A stretch of DNA of 26,789 nucleotides from a bacterium (GCA_021160245.1 JAGHCW010000136.1:1-26789), one strand, 5' to 3'; numbered from the stretch's first letter, positions 1 through 8,354 are shown. Notes: generated from the letters alone by a model not told the origin. Translations and numbers: made by a program.

Positions 1-185
1 GCCCAGCGGAGGCCCCAATCGCTAAGGTCAAAGATAGATACCGTTTCCAGACATTTGTGAGGTCTTACAGCTCATTGACATTGCGAAGATTCCTGTCGGA
101 AAAGCGTGTCGAGTTTGGCAAACAAGGACTCCTCAAAGGCGGCATAAGAATATCAGTTGATATTGACCCGAGCTCAATGCTTTAG
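1..185 (+). CDS. priA: Primosomal protein N' (PriA helicase), C-terminal fragment
   Basis: Open from the window edge (codons start at base 3) to a TAG at 183-185, giving about 60 residues. They begin PAEAPIAKVKDRYRFQ and end in RISVDIDPSSML. This matches the known end of PriA: a PAPAPI..L..RYR-like segment, then a final beta-strand of the V-D-V-D-P type closing the C-terminal domain. PriA is a 3'-5' DNA helicase that restarts stalled replication forks. The helicase motifs and zinc cluster lie outside the window. The gene ends about 40 nt before a strong promoter, so the beta-barrel gene after it is probably a separate unit. The family call rests on the short tail only. Confidence 0.82.
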   Translation, partial: PAEAPIAKVKDRYRFQTFVRSYSSLTLRRFLSEKRVEFGKQGLLKGGIRISVDIDPSSML

Positions 186-224
186 ATTCTTGCGTTGTGG
201 ATTTTCGTGAGCGGCGCATTTCGC

Positions 225-253
225 TTGACATACCTTAGCCGTGCTTATATAAA
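225..253 (+). promoter_or_regulatory. Strong sigma70-like promoter for the beta-barrel gene
   Basis: A perfect -35 TTGACA (225-230), a 17-nt spacer and TATAAA (248-253). Transcription would start near 260, leaving a leader of about 70 nt that carries GGAGGA (318-323) 7 nt before the ATG at 331. This is the closest match to consensus in the window. Confidence 0.7.
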
Positions 254-330
254 GGCAGAGCGGATCTTAAAGGGATCGGTGCATCTTTATCAGATGCTAT
301 TTTAGTATCTATTCACCGGAGGAACTACGA

Positions 331-1080
331 ATGAGACGTAATTATTGGATACCTTTGCTGCTAATCGCAATGCTTGCCGGCTCGGCGTTCTCTGATGACA
401 TGACGGACAAGTTTGGTCTTGAGATATCGGGCGGGTGGTATCACCCAGAATTCTCGCAGTTAAACGGAGGCATAAATTACGGCGGCTCTTTCTCATATCA
501 CTTTCTGCCGTGGCTTTACGCTGAGCTGCGTGCCTCAGTGTTCAAGCGTGAAATACTGGATTTTGATGTTCAGAGAAGAACCACCACAAAGTACAAGATC
601 ATTGAGCGCGGGCAAGTTTACATGGCGGGTTCTGAGACCCTGGACGAGCATTTCAATTTCGACAACATAAAGGCTCGGATTGCACCCATAGACATCAACA
701 TCGGTTTCTCATTCCTAAATGATAGCAAGGTCAATCCCTATATCTCATTGGGTGGCACATTTTTCGATGCGAAGATCGATGAATTGCCCGACCCAAATAT
801 CACGGCATTTGGCTTCAACGCTGGGCTCGGGACAGAGATATTCCTAGCCAGTCTCTTTGAGGACAGAGCTAACCTCGCGATAGTAATTGATGGCCGGTAT
901 CACTGGGGTGAGGCTAGTTTCGGACTCGATTACACGAAGAAGTCCTGCAACAGGTACTTCATGAGTAGTACGATGAGAATGGACGTTGACGAGTATGTGA
1001 ACGACAAGTTGAAGGACCTCGACGATGAGATAGATCTTGGTGGGTTCAGCGGCAGCCTCGGGCTGAAGCTCTATTTCTAA
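331..1080 (+). CDS. Outer-membrane beta-barrel protein (OmpA/OprF-barrel or porin-like), function unknown
   Basis: 249 residues. The start is fixed by GGAGGA 7 nt upstream. Residues 1-21 form a Sec signal peptide: Arg-Arg, a hydrophobic core IPLLLIAMLAGSAF, and cleavage near Ser21. The mature part alternates hydrophobic and polar residues with many aromatics and Gly, e.g. GGSFSYHFLPWLYAELRA and PYISLGGTFFDA, as in antiparallel barrel strands. It ends in GSLGLKLYF with a terminal Phe, the usual BAM recognition signature. About 8 strands would fit the length. Known for the class: small outer-membrane barrels act in adhesion, membrane stability or transport. No family member is recognised by name, and the ligand is unknown. 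It has its own strong promoter. Confidence 0.72.
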   Translation: MRRNYWIPLLLIAMLAGSAFSDDMTDKFGLEISGGWYHPEFSQLNGGINYGGSFSYHFLPWLYAELRASVFKREILDFDVQRRTTTKYKIIERGQVYMAGSETLDEHFNFDNIKARIAPIDINIGFSFLNDSKVNPYISLGGTFFDAKIDELPDPNITAFGFNAGLGTEIFLASLFEDRANLAIVIDGRYHWGEASFGLDYTKKSCNRYFMSSTMRMDVDEYVNDKLKDLDDEIDLGGFSGSLGLKLYF

Positions 1081-1084
1081 AAGG

Positions 1085-1225
1085 GTGTGCGGTATTTCGG
1101 AACTCGCTTGGATTGAAAGGGCTAGTCCGCACATCGAGTCTATATTCGATGATCAATTGTTCGTCGCCCGGCGCTTCACCGAAAGTTGGCTTGCCTATAG
1201 AGACCCTAAAAGCAAGGACGAATAG
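1085..1225 (+). CDS. Possible 46-codon small ORF abutting the S41 gene
   Basis: A frame running from GTG 1085 to TAG 1223-1225 reads like protein, with the segments IFDDQLFVARRF and ESWLAYRDPKSKDE. Its stop touches the ATG of the S41 gene at 1226. The GGA ribosome site of that gene lies inside it, which would allow translational coupling. There is no good Shine-Dalgarno before the GTG and no recognised homologue, so it may equally be leader sequence or a remnant. Confidence 0.2.
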   Translation: MCGISELAWIERASPHIESIFDDQLFVARRFTESWLAYRDPKSKDE

Positions 1226-2395
1226 ATGTTGTTCAGAGACGGTTCTAGATGGCTTGTTCTTGCCATAGCAGTTCTTCTGCCGGTCGGGCTTTTCATATCT
1301 AGCGCTCTCTCAAAAAAAGAGTCGAAGGACCTTGAGACCAGCTTCCCCTCTCTCTCCGCGCTTGTGCGAACACTTCATACGATTGACACCTTCTACGTTG
1401 ATGAAGTGGATATGGATAAGCTTCTCAAGCAGGGCACGAGGAGACTTGTCTCAAGCCTTGATGCTATATCGAGAGTCGAGCTTGCGGGTGATGACCAGAA
1501 GCAGGCTCCGGCCGATGTCGGACTCAACTTCATGCTAAGAAATGGCGCCTTTGTCGTGATCTCAAAGGAGAAGGGCTCGCCATCGGACGAATCCGAGCTT
1601 CAGCCCGGAGATATTCTTCTCGCCCTGAATGACGATCCGGTCATCGGACTAACGCTAGATGAGCTCAACTCACTTCTCAGAGGTCAAGTCGGAAGCGAGA
1701 TCACACTTACACTCAGCAATAGTGAATTCGCAGTGAAGAAAGTCACTCTGACGAGGCAGACCTATATCCCGGTCCCAGCTAGCGCCTCAGTCGAAGAGAA
1801 CGGCATTATAGTATTCCGGTGCTGCAGGTTCACAGACGGCACCGCAAAGGTTCTTAAAGAGGCGCTCGTTGAGCTAAGAGGCGTTCCGCTGACCGGTATC
1901 ATTCTTGACCTGAGGGACAACATCGGCGGATCGCTCAGAGAGGTGAGGGACATCTGCAGCCGTCTCGTCCGTTCGGGCCCTCTTTACACCCTGTTCAGCA
2001 GGGAAGTCAGCAAACCGGTTCAAAGAGATGATAGCGTCAACGCAATCAAGACCAACGTCCCGGTCGTCGTGATAATCAATAGACAATCGGTGGGCGAGGC
2101 GGAGGTGCTTTCTGCTTGTCTGAGAGGACATCGGATTGCAAGACTTGTGGGTGAGGCAAGTTTCGGATTTGCGCTCTGGACGGAGTGCATAATGACGACG
2201 GACAACACGAAGGTGATACTCGCCACGTCGGAAATAAGGGGTCCCTTCGGCCGGAAGATACACAATGTCGGCCTTACGCCTGACATCGTCGTCCACCCAG
2301 AGAAGGGGGCTGATCCGCAGTTGGAGGAGGCGCGCAAGGTCATCCTCAACTGGGCGCCAATTGAGGAGGAGCCCGCCGAAAAGAAAGCGGCATAG
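1226..2395 (+). CDS. S41 (CtpA/Prc-like) peptidase homologue with PDZ domain, apparently catalytically inactive
   Basis: 389 residues; start after AAGGA at 1214-1218. Residues 10-28 are a signal anchor (WLVLAIAVLLPVGLF). A PDZ domain follows at about 105-175, containing SELQPGDILLALND. The S41 core lies at about 185-375, with GIILDLRDNIGGSL around 225-238 matching the family D-L-R-N-N-P-G-G signature. The catalytic segment aligns without gaps to E. coli Prc. The position of Prc Ser430 (third residue of SASAS) is Gly290, and Lys455 (FGKG) is Phe315 (FGFA). The fold is therefore kept but the Ser-Lys dyad is gone. Known family role: periplasmic trimming of protein C-termini. I infer a binding or scaffold role here. 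The C-terminal tail EEEPAEKKAA is charged. Confidence 0.85.
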   Translation: MLFRDGSRWLVLAIAVLLPVGLFISSALSKKESKDLETSFPSLSALVRTLHTIDTFYVDEVDMDKLLKQGTRRLVSSLDAISRVELAGDDQKQAPADVGLNFMLRNGAFVVISKEKGSPSDESELQPGDILLALNDDPVIGLTLDELNSLLRGQVGSEITLTLSNSEFAVKKVTLTRQTYIPVPASASVEENGIIVFRCCRFTDGTAKVLKEALVELRGVPLTGIILDLRDNIGGSLREVRDICSRLVRSGPLYTLFSREVSKPVQRDDSVNAIKTNVPVVVIINRQSVGEAEVLSACLRGHRIARLVGEASFGFALWTECIMTTDNTKVILATSEIRGPFGRKIHNVGLTPDIVVHPEKGADPQLEEARKVILNWAPIEEEPAEKKAA

Positions 2396-2529
2396 TGGCG
2401 ATTTCATCCGCCGGCAAGGTGGCAGCATCGGAGCTCTGGCCTTGATGCCGGAGCAACCGTGGTTCATTCTCGTCAAACAGAGCGAATTTTGCCCTTCGGT
2501 ACTGGGGTAGGCGCACTTATCTCGGCAAT

Positions 2530-2580
2530 GCCACTTGACAAAGTGGCTTGATTAACTCAGATTAGTCTTTTGTCTAGGAT
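2530..2580 (+). promoter_or_regulatory. Hairpin plus candidate promoter upstream of rpsO
   Basis: A perfect 7-bp inverted repeat (GCCACTT, loop GACA, AAGTGGC; 2530-2547) contains a consensus TTGACA (2535-2540), but no good -10 stands 16-18 nt after it. A second option is TTAACT (2552-2557), 17 nt, TAGGAT (2575-2580), which would start transcription near 2587. The hairpin has no T-tract, so it is a poor intrinsic terminator. Which element drives rpsO-pnp is uncertain. Confidence 0.35.
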
Positions 2581-2617
2581 AATTTAGAAGGTTTTTGGAG
2601 TAGGAAGAGCAGAGAAC

Positions 2618-2887
2618 ATGGGCTTAAGTAGAGAAGCGAAGCGAACGGCTATCAGAGAGTTCAGAGTACATGAGACGGACACAGGTTCTCCGGAGGTTCA
2701 GGTCGCCATTCTGACGCGTCGGATAGAGCAATTGACCCAGCACTTCGCGGTTCACAAGCATGATCACCACTCAAGACGGGGATTGCTCATGCTCGTTGGA
2801 GCAAGACGTCGCCACCTCAGATATCTGAAGTCTCGTGAAGTAGTGCGTTATCGCGAGTTGATTGAGCGATTAGGTCTGCGTAAGTAG
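2618..2887 (+). CDS. rpsO: 30S ribosomal protein S15
   Basis: 89 residues, the usual S15 length. It has the family signature [19 protein letters not shown] (about 19-38), then [25 protein letters not shown] (about 47-71) and a closing [11 protein letters not shown]15 binds 16S rRNA early in assembly of the 30S platform and often represses its own mRNA. AGGAAGAG (2601-2608) precedes the ATG. pnp follows 50 nt later, the near-universal rpsO-pnp arrangement, so the two are almost certainly co-transcribed. Confidence 0.97.
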   Translation: MGLSREAKRTAIREFRVHETDTGSPEVQVAILTRRIEQLTQHFAVHKHDHHSRRGLLMLVGARRRHLRYLKSREVVRYRELIERLGLRK

Positions 2888-2937
2888 TAGCATCTACGCG
2901 CTTCCATAACACCCTCATTCGGGAGTACCATAGATTT

Positions 2938-5148
2938 ATGTTACACACAACTCAGGCGGAAATAGGCGGCAAACCACTAATTCTCGAGACCGGTAAGTAT
3001 GCCAGGCAGGCTGACGGCTCCATTCTGGCGACCTTTGGCGAGACCGTTGTGCTTGCCACCGCGGTATCACAGAGAAAGCCTAGGGAGGGAGCGGACTTCC
3101 TTCCACTCACGGTTGATTACGTAGAGAAGACCTACGCGGCAGGCAAGATACCCGGCGGCTTCATCAAACGAGAGGGTCGCCCACGGGAGAAGGAGACTCT
3201 GACATCAAGGCTATTGGACCGCCCTCTGAGGCCCTTGTTCCCGGACAACTACTACTTCGAGACGCAGGTTATTGCGCTCGTGCTTTCTGCGGACGTCGAG
3301 AACAACCCAGATGTCATTGCCCTGAACGCCGCATCCGCCGCGCTCACCATTTCTGACATCCCATTCGGCGGCCCAATCGGAGCCGTGCGTGTCGGGCGTG
3401 TCGAAGGTGAGTTTATTGCGAATCCGACGCTTACTCAGCTTGCAGAATCCGATCTCAACCTTATTTGTGCGGGACGGGAAGATGCAATTGTCATGGTGGA
3501 GGCCGCGGCCTTGATGGTCGATGAGGCCGTCCTTGTCGATGCGCTCGATTTCGCCAAGGGCCCAATTGGCGCCTCAATCGAGGCTCAGCGCGAGCTTCGC
3601 AACTTGGCGGGTAAACCAAAGCGAGAGTTTGACAACAGCGCTTACATTGTCCCCGATGAACTGCTTGCCTCGGTTGAGGATGCGGTCGGTGTGCAACTTA
3701 ATGAGCGGATTCGGATTGCGGAGAAACTCGAGCGAGAGAAGTCGCTCAAAGAGCTGCGCGACGAGCTCTTGGTCAAGTATGAAGAAGAAGAAGACAGTGT
3801 CAAATCTTTCGTTCGCACAGCTTTCAAGGATCTTGAGAAGCGGTATGTGCGAGCAATGATATTGAATGAAGGCATTCGCGCTGACGGTCGGCGGACTGAC
3901 GAGGTTAGGCCGATTACTTGTGATGTTGGTCTATTGCCCAGAACACATGGCTCGGCGGTCTTCACACGAGGCGAGACGCAAGTGCTTGCCGCCCTGACAC
4001 TTGGAACGTCAGTTGACGAGCAGAAGATTGACGGCCTTGAGGGAGAGAGTTTCAAGCGATTCATGCTTCATTACAACTTTCCTCCGTTCAGCGTTGGCGA
4101 GGCGTCTTTTCTTAGGGGCCCGGGTAGGCGCGAGATAGGCCACGGGGCCTTGGCCGAGAAGGCTTTGCTGCCGTTAATGCCGGCCGACACTGATTTCCCC
4201 TATACAATTCGAATAGTGTCTGAGGTTTTGGAGTCGAATGGCTCGAGTTCCATGGCCACCGTCTGCAGCAGCACGTTGGCTCTGATGGATGCAGGAGTTC
4301 CGATTGCGGCGCCGGTCAGCGGAATTGCGATGGGTCTCATAACAGAGGGCGACCGCGTCTGTGTGCTATCCGACATTCTCGGCCTCGAAGACCATCTAGG
4401 CGAGATGGATTTCAAGGTGACCGGAACGAAAGAGGGCGTTACAGCCCTTCAACTAGACGTCAAGTGCGGCAGCGTGAGCACGGAAATACTGAAGGGCGCT
4501 CTTGAGCAGGCCAAGAATGGGCGTCTTCATATTCTTGACATAATGGTGGAGGCCATTTCTGCGCCTCGCGAGTCGCTATCCCCGCACGCTCCAAGAATCA
4601 TCACGATTATGATCAGCAAGGACAAAATCCGCGACGTGATTGGACCGGGCGGCAAGATGATTCGGAGTATTGTCGAGCAGACCGGAGTCAAAATAGATGT
4701 AGACGATTCGGGCGAGGTCAAGATCGCCTCATCCGACGAGGAGGCGTCGCAAGCGGCAGTGAAGATGGTTAAGGACTTGACCGCTGAGCCCGAGGAGGGC
4801 AAGGTCTATGTCGGAACGGTCAAGCGCGTCGAGAATTACGGCGCTTTTGTCGAGATATTGCCCGGTAAAGAAGGTCTTCTGCATGTTTCCCAAATATCAG
4901 AAGAGCGCACACGAGAGGTGAGTGACGTTCTGAAAGAGGGAGATGAGATTAGCGTAATGGTTCTTCCTTCGGACGAGAAGGGCAGGTTACGCCTGAGCAG
5001 AAAAGCGGCCATAAGACATGAGGCTGGCGAAGTAGTTGACCTGGAAGCAGAGCGGCCCAGACCAGAGAACCGGCGACCCAGAGGTGGCAGGGATGATAGA
5101 GGCGGCCAGCGACGTTTCGATCGGCCGAGGGGCCGTGGACGGGACTAA
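2938..5148 (+). CDS. pnp: Polyribonucleotide nucleotidyltransferase (PNPase)
   Basis: 736 residues, slightly over the usual ~700. Order: first RNase PH core (about 1-145, with RPLRPLFP), an all-alpha linker, second RNase PH core (about 310-520, with GIRADGRRTDEVRPI and FTRGETQVLAALTLGT), KH domain (about 555-615, GPGGK at 569-573), S1 domain (about 622-695, YGAFVEILPGKEGLLHVSQIS), then an Arg/Gly-rich tail (RGGRDDRGGQRR). PNPase degrades RNA 3'-5' using phosphate, as a trimer and often in an RNA degradosome; the RG-rich tail is a plausible RNA or partner contact. It follows rpsO. GGGAG at 2920-2924 lies 13 nt before the ATG, a weakly placed ribosome site. Confidence 0.97.
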   Translation: MLHTTQAEIGGKPLILETGKYARQADGSILATFGETVVLATAVSQRKPREGADFLPLTVDYVEKTYAAGKIPGGFIKREGRPREKETLTSRLLDRPLRPLFPDNYYFETQVIALVLSADVENNPDVIALNAASAALTISDIPFGGPIGAVRVGRVEGEFIANPTLTQLAESDLNLICAGREDAIVMVEAAALMVDEAVLVDALDFAKGPIGASIEAQRELRNLAGKPKREFDNSAYIVPDELLASVEDAVGVQLNERIRIAEKLEREKSLKELRDELLVKYEEEEDSVKSFVRTAFKDLEKRYVRAMILNEGIRADGRRTDEVRPITCDVGLLPRTHGSAVFTRGETQVLAALTLGTSVDEQKIDGLEGESFKRFMLHYNFPPFSVGEASFLRGPGRREIGHGALAEKALLPLMPADTDFPYTIRIVSEVLESNGSSSMATVCSSTLALMDAGVPIAAPVSGIAMGLITEGDRVCVLSDILGLEDHLGEMDFKVTGTKEGVTALQLDVKCGSVSTEILKGALEQAKNGRLHILDIMVEAISAPRESLSPHAPRIITIMISKDKIRDVIGPGGKMIRSIVEQTGVKIDVDDSGEVKIASSDEEASQAAVKMVKDLTAEPEEGKVYVGTVKRVENYGAFVEILPGKEGLLHVSQISEERTREVSDVLKEGDEISVMVLPSDEKGRLRLSRKAAIRHEAGEVVDLEAERPRPENRRPRGGRDDRGGQRRFDRPRGRGRD

Positions 5149-5215
5149 TCAGAAAAAGCCCCAACGCCATATTCTCAAGAGATGATGAAATATATATCAC
5201 AGGGAGATCATTAAC

Positions 5216-5635
5216 ATGCGCCCACCGATAAAACAGCAATCGCAGTCGGAGGCTTATCGCAAAAAAGCATCCGGCCGAAAGTTGATTTGGTACCTCATTC
5301 TGGTGTTTATTCTCTACTCAATCTATGCTGTAGGGAAGCCACTCATTGTGATGTGGCTCTTCGAGAACGCGACGGCCGACATCTGTGAGGAGAAGAGGCT
5401 CTCGAATAAGGACATTGATTTTGCCCCTATCGTTGCGGAAATCCGTACCGCCGCCGATGGCTATGCTGATCACGGTCTCGTTTTGTCCCCGGACGCTATC
5501 ACCTGTCGAACCGAGGGTGGAATAAACCACATAGCAATCAAATTCACGACGGTAGGCAGCTGGTGCGGCGTCGAGATCAAGTACGAGGACTGGGAAACCA
5601 AGTACATGTCCCAGAAAAAACGGATGGGCTACTAA
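5216..5635 (+). CDS. Small single-pass membrane protein, unknown function
   Basis: 139 residues; GGGAG lies 9-10 nt before the ATG. The basic N-terminus (YRKKASGRK) is followed by a membrane segment at about 24-45 (LIWYLILVFILYSIYAVGK). By the positive-inside rule the remaining ~90 residues face outside the cytoplasm. That part contains two Cys (in ADICEE and AITCRT) and a third in GSWCGVEI, so a disulfide is possible. The layout, a short anchor and then a small alpha/beta domain ending in a strand-rich stretch, recalls DUF4845-type pilus-like small proteins, but I do not recognise it firmly. It ends 12 nt before the glycosyltransferase gene, so the two are probably co-translated. Confidence 0.7.
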   Translation: MRPPIKQQSQSEAYRKKASGRKLIWYLILVFILYSIYAVGKPLIVMWLFENATADICEEKRLSNKDIDFAPIVAEIRTAADGYADHGLVLSPDAITCRTEGGINHIAIKFTTVGSWCGVEIKYEDWETKYMSQKKRMGY

Positions 5636-5647
5636 ACGGCCAGGCGG

Positions 5648-6814
5648 ATGCCTTTCAAGGCTGAAGACAGAATCGAACCGCTGCCAGAAGTCGTCATCAA
5701 TGCTCTCCAAGTCGGCAACAGGAGCGGAACTGGATACTATTGTCAGAAGCTGATCAAGCATCTGCCGTCCATAGGGACGGACTTCCGATTTTGCATGGTC
5801 TTGCCGGACTCATTTCGCCCAAGCCCCATTTGCAGGATAATTGAACCGCTACCGAATGTCCGCCTGCTCTTCGTCAAAGCAAACGGCCAATTGCGGAGAA
5901 TAGCATTCGAGCAGATTATCCTGCCTCGTCTCGCAAAAAGACTGGGGGCGGCGCTACTTCACTCGCTTGCATTCGTCGCCCCTCTGCGCCTCACCACGAG
6001 AAGCGTTGTAACCGTTCACGATCTTGCCTATCGCCTTTTTCCCGAAACGCTGACGAGATTTCGGCGACTATATCTTGAGATGGGCACGAAACAGGCGATG
6101 CGAAAAGCAAGCAGGATAATAACCGTATCCGAGGCGGTTAAGACGGACATCGTCCATGAAGCGGGGATTCCACACGGGGACGTCGTCGTAACTCATGAGG
6201 GCGGTTTTGAGGCGCGTGGGCTTTCGCCGCGAGTTGAGGACCAATACATCAATAGACTATTGAGCTGGGAAGGCGAATATATTTTGTTTATAGGGACAAT
6301 GGAGCCTCGCAAGAACCTGCCCAGGCTTCTCTCAGCATTCGCGCTCTTCAAGCAGCAATACAATGGCCGATGCAAACTGGTTATCGTCGGTCGAAAGGGC
6401 TGGTTGACGGAGGAGACAGCCCAGAGACTCTCTAGACTTGGGATTGCTGGCGATGTGCTTATGACGGGATTTTTGCCGTCAGATGTTGTCTTCAGTCTGA
6501 TGCGGAAGGCGAGTCTCTTTGTCATGCCCTCGCTCTATGAGGGCTTCGGCCTGCCGCTCGTAACCGCGATGGGGAGTGGGACTGCCGTCGCAGCCTCAAG
6601 AGCTGGCTCCATACCTGAGATATTGGGTGAGTCGGGCCTCCTTTTTGACCCACTAAACGTCGAGGATATGGCCGAGTCGCTACTTACTTTAATGAGCGAG
6701 CCTTCTCTGAGGAAACGGCTAGTTGAGATGGGCATAAGGCGTGCTGAGCATTTCACATGGGAGAGGTGCGCCTCCAAGACGGTAGCGATTTACAGAGACC
6801 TTCTCTGCGCTTGA
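5648..6814 (+). CDS. Glycosyltransferase family 4 (GT-B fold)
   Basis: 388 residues. The N-terminal Rossmann half begins INALQVGNRSGTGYYCQKLI, where the Gly-rich turn binds the acceptor. The C-terminal nucleotide-sugar half carries YILFIGTMEPRKNLPRLLSAF (about 213-233), VIVGRKGW, and SLYEGFGLP (Glu298). Such enzymes transfer a hexose from an NDP-sugar with retention, usually in cell-wall or extracellular polysaccharide synthesis in the cytoplasm. The EX7E motif is incomplete: its second Glu is Thr306 (EGFGLPLVT). The start is chosen because the alpha/beta core begins about 16 residues later. Sugar and acceptor cannot be told. Only a GCGG-like weak ribosome site is seen, which suggests coupling to the gene before it. 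Confidence 0.88.
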   Translation: MPFKAEDRIEPLPEVVINALQVGNRSGTGYYCQKLIKHLPSIGTDFRFCMVLPDSFRPSPICRIIEPLPNVRLLFVKANGQLRRIAFEQIILPRLAKRLGAALLHSLAFVAPLRLTTRSVVTVHDLAYRLFPETLTRFRRLYLEMGTKQAMRKASRIITVSEAVKTDIVHEAGIPHGDVVVTHEGGFEARGLSPRVEDQYINRLLSWEGEYILFIGTMEPRKNLPRLLSAFALFKQQYNGRCKLVIVGRKGWLTEETAQRLSRLGIAGDVLMTGFLPSDVVFSLMRKASLFVMPSLYEGFGLPLVTAMGSGTAVAASRAGSIPEILGESGLLFDPLNVEDMAESLLTLMSEPSLRKRLVEMGIRRAEHFTWERCASKTVAIYRDLLCA

Positions 6815-7349
6815 GACCTAGCCGCCTGAGATTCCGCCCCTGAAAAAAGCCTCTCCTGCGTAAAAAGCAGGTTGAGCATACTCAAAGCTCGAAACTCGAG
6901 CATCGTCGAGAATTGACCACTCGATAGGCGGACTCGCGTCTCGACACTATGAGGACAAGGCAATCTGGCAGAAAACTCAAGCTCGCGATCGATCGTTGAC
7001 AACGTTGGTTGCCTCGTCCTTGTGATCGCTGTCACAGATGATGACGACGAGCCGCCCTGCATTCACCGATGAGATTCCCTTCGATGGCGGGGCACGCTCC
7101 TGCATTGACGCCTCGCCCAAGATGCTTCCCGGACGGCGATCACAGTTCCAAGCTCGCCCCGCTGCCTTTGCATCTCCTGGTTACTCCTCTCTAAGAGGAA
7201 GTGCCGAAGACGTTGCGCCAGCCGTCGGAAAAGGCGGATTACCCCAGATACTGGCCACCAGGTCCGAAACAACGACTGCTGCTGCGATCTTACCCAAACC
7301 GATCGCTCATTTATCTACCAAAGACTGAGTGCCGAATACCCTTCAGACA
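6815..7349. other. Gene-free interval between glycosyltransferase and ilvE
   Basis: 535 bp with no supportable gene on either strand. It lies between two convergent genes. Visible structures are small: CCTGC...GCAGG (about 6855-6871), a 6-bp perfect hairpin GCTCGA-AAC-TCGAGC (6887-6901), and CCTCT-CTA-AGAGG near 7187-7199. None has a T-tract. Reading frames here give low-complexity Ser/Arg/Ala translations without domain signatures. Confidence 0.5.
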
Positions 7350-8231
7350 TCAGTCATAAACCGGAGCGCCTCTATGCTTCGTCATCTCCCTAAACTCTGC
7401 CAGAAGCTTCTTGAAGACCGGGCCCGGCTTGCCGTCTCCGATGATCCTGTCATCGACATTGATCACGGGAATCAGCTCGGCCGCTGAGCCGGTCAAGAAG
7501 ACCTCATCGGCGACATAAACATCATGCACGACCATATTCCGCTCAATCACCTTAATGCCGAACTTCTCCGCTATGTCCAGAACACACTGCCGCGTTATCC
7601 CAAGCAGAACGCCCACGAACGGCGGTGGCGTGAACATGGTCCCGTTCTTGATTGTGAATATGTTGTCCGCCGTTGCCTCGCAAACGTAGCCGCGCGGATT
7701 CAGCATCAGCCCCTCATCCGCTCCAGCGCGGTTCACCTCGATCTTCGCGAGTATGTTATTGAGATAGTTCAGGGACTTGACCTGCGGGCAAAGAACGTCC
7801 GGCGAGTTCCGACGTGTGGAACAAGTAACGATCGTCAGGCCCACGTCATACTTCTCCTTCGGATAGAGCTGAATGCTGTCCGCAATGATGTAAATGCTCG
7901 GGCGACCACATTTTCTGGGATCAAGCCCGAGATCGCCCTCACCTCTGGAGACGACAAGCCTAATATAAGCATCCCGATAGCCCGTGCGCCTCACCGTCTC
8001 CATCGTTATTTCGCTGAGTTCCTCTATTGACATCGGTATCGTGAGGGCTAGCGACTTGGCAGAATCGTAAAGCCGCTTCATGTGCTCCTCAAACATGAAT
8101 ATCCGACCATTGTAAACACGGATGCCCTCGAAAATGCCGTCACCATACAAAAAGCCATGGTCGTAAATCGATGTCACGGCCAGCTTCTTGTCGGTAATAA
8201 ACTCACCATTCAGATAGATGCACAATCCCAT
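7350..8231 (-). CDS. ilvE: Branched-chain-amino-acid aminotransferase (class IV PLP enzyme)
   Basis: 293 residues from the ATG at 8231. GGAGG stands 7 nt before it (8243-8239), so a longer in-frame start at 8285 is rejected. Domain order is typical: DHGFLYGDGIFEGIRVYNGR near residues 24-43, the PLP lysine Lys152 in VKSLNYLNNILAK, then GADEGLMLNPRGYVCEATADNIF (cofactor-binding Glu) and GITRQCVLDIAEK. It converts Leu, Ile and Val with 2-oxoglutarate to the branched 2-oxo acids, and the reverse, in the cytoplasm. The FEGIR.Y pattern favours a branched-chain enzyme over D-amino-acid transaminase or aminodeoxychorismate lyase. No other ilv or leu genes are nearby. Confidence 0.9.
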   Translation of the reverse strand: MGLCIYLNGEFITDKKLAVTSIYDHGFLYGDGIFEGIRVYNGRIFMFEEHMKRLYDSAKSLALTIPMSIEELSEITMETVRRTGYRDAYIRLVVSRGEGDLGLDPRKCGRPSIYIIADSIQLYPKEKYDVGLTIVTCSTRRNSPDVLCPQVKSLNYLNNILAKIEVNRAGADEGLMLNPRGYVCEATADNIFTIKNGTMFTPPPFVGVLLGITRQCVLDIAEKFGIKVIERNMVVHDVYVADEVFLTGSAAELIPVINVDDRIIGDGKPGPVFKKLLAEFREMTKHRGAPVYD

Positions 8232-8354
8232 ATATGAGCCTCCAAATTTGTTGATGGTAGGTGCAGCGAAAACGCCCGGCCACATCTCTGTATCTATATA
8301 AAATGAAACTGCATGGTCTCAAAACAGCCAATCTAAGAATCCATATAAGATTAA

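Noticed and set aside
1874-2476. 200-codon minus-strand frame opposite the S41 gene
   Set aside because: Antisense shadow of a gene with clear PDZ and S41 signatures.
2265-2510. 81-codon plus-strand frame running past the S41 stop
   Set aside because: Overlaps the S41 gene in another frame; Arg/Ser-rich shadow translation, no ribosome site.
7038-7328. 96-codon plus-strand frame in the 6815-7349 spacer
   Set aside because: Low-complexity Ala/Ser/Pro translation, no ribosome site, competing frames of equal quality on the other strand.
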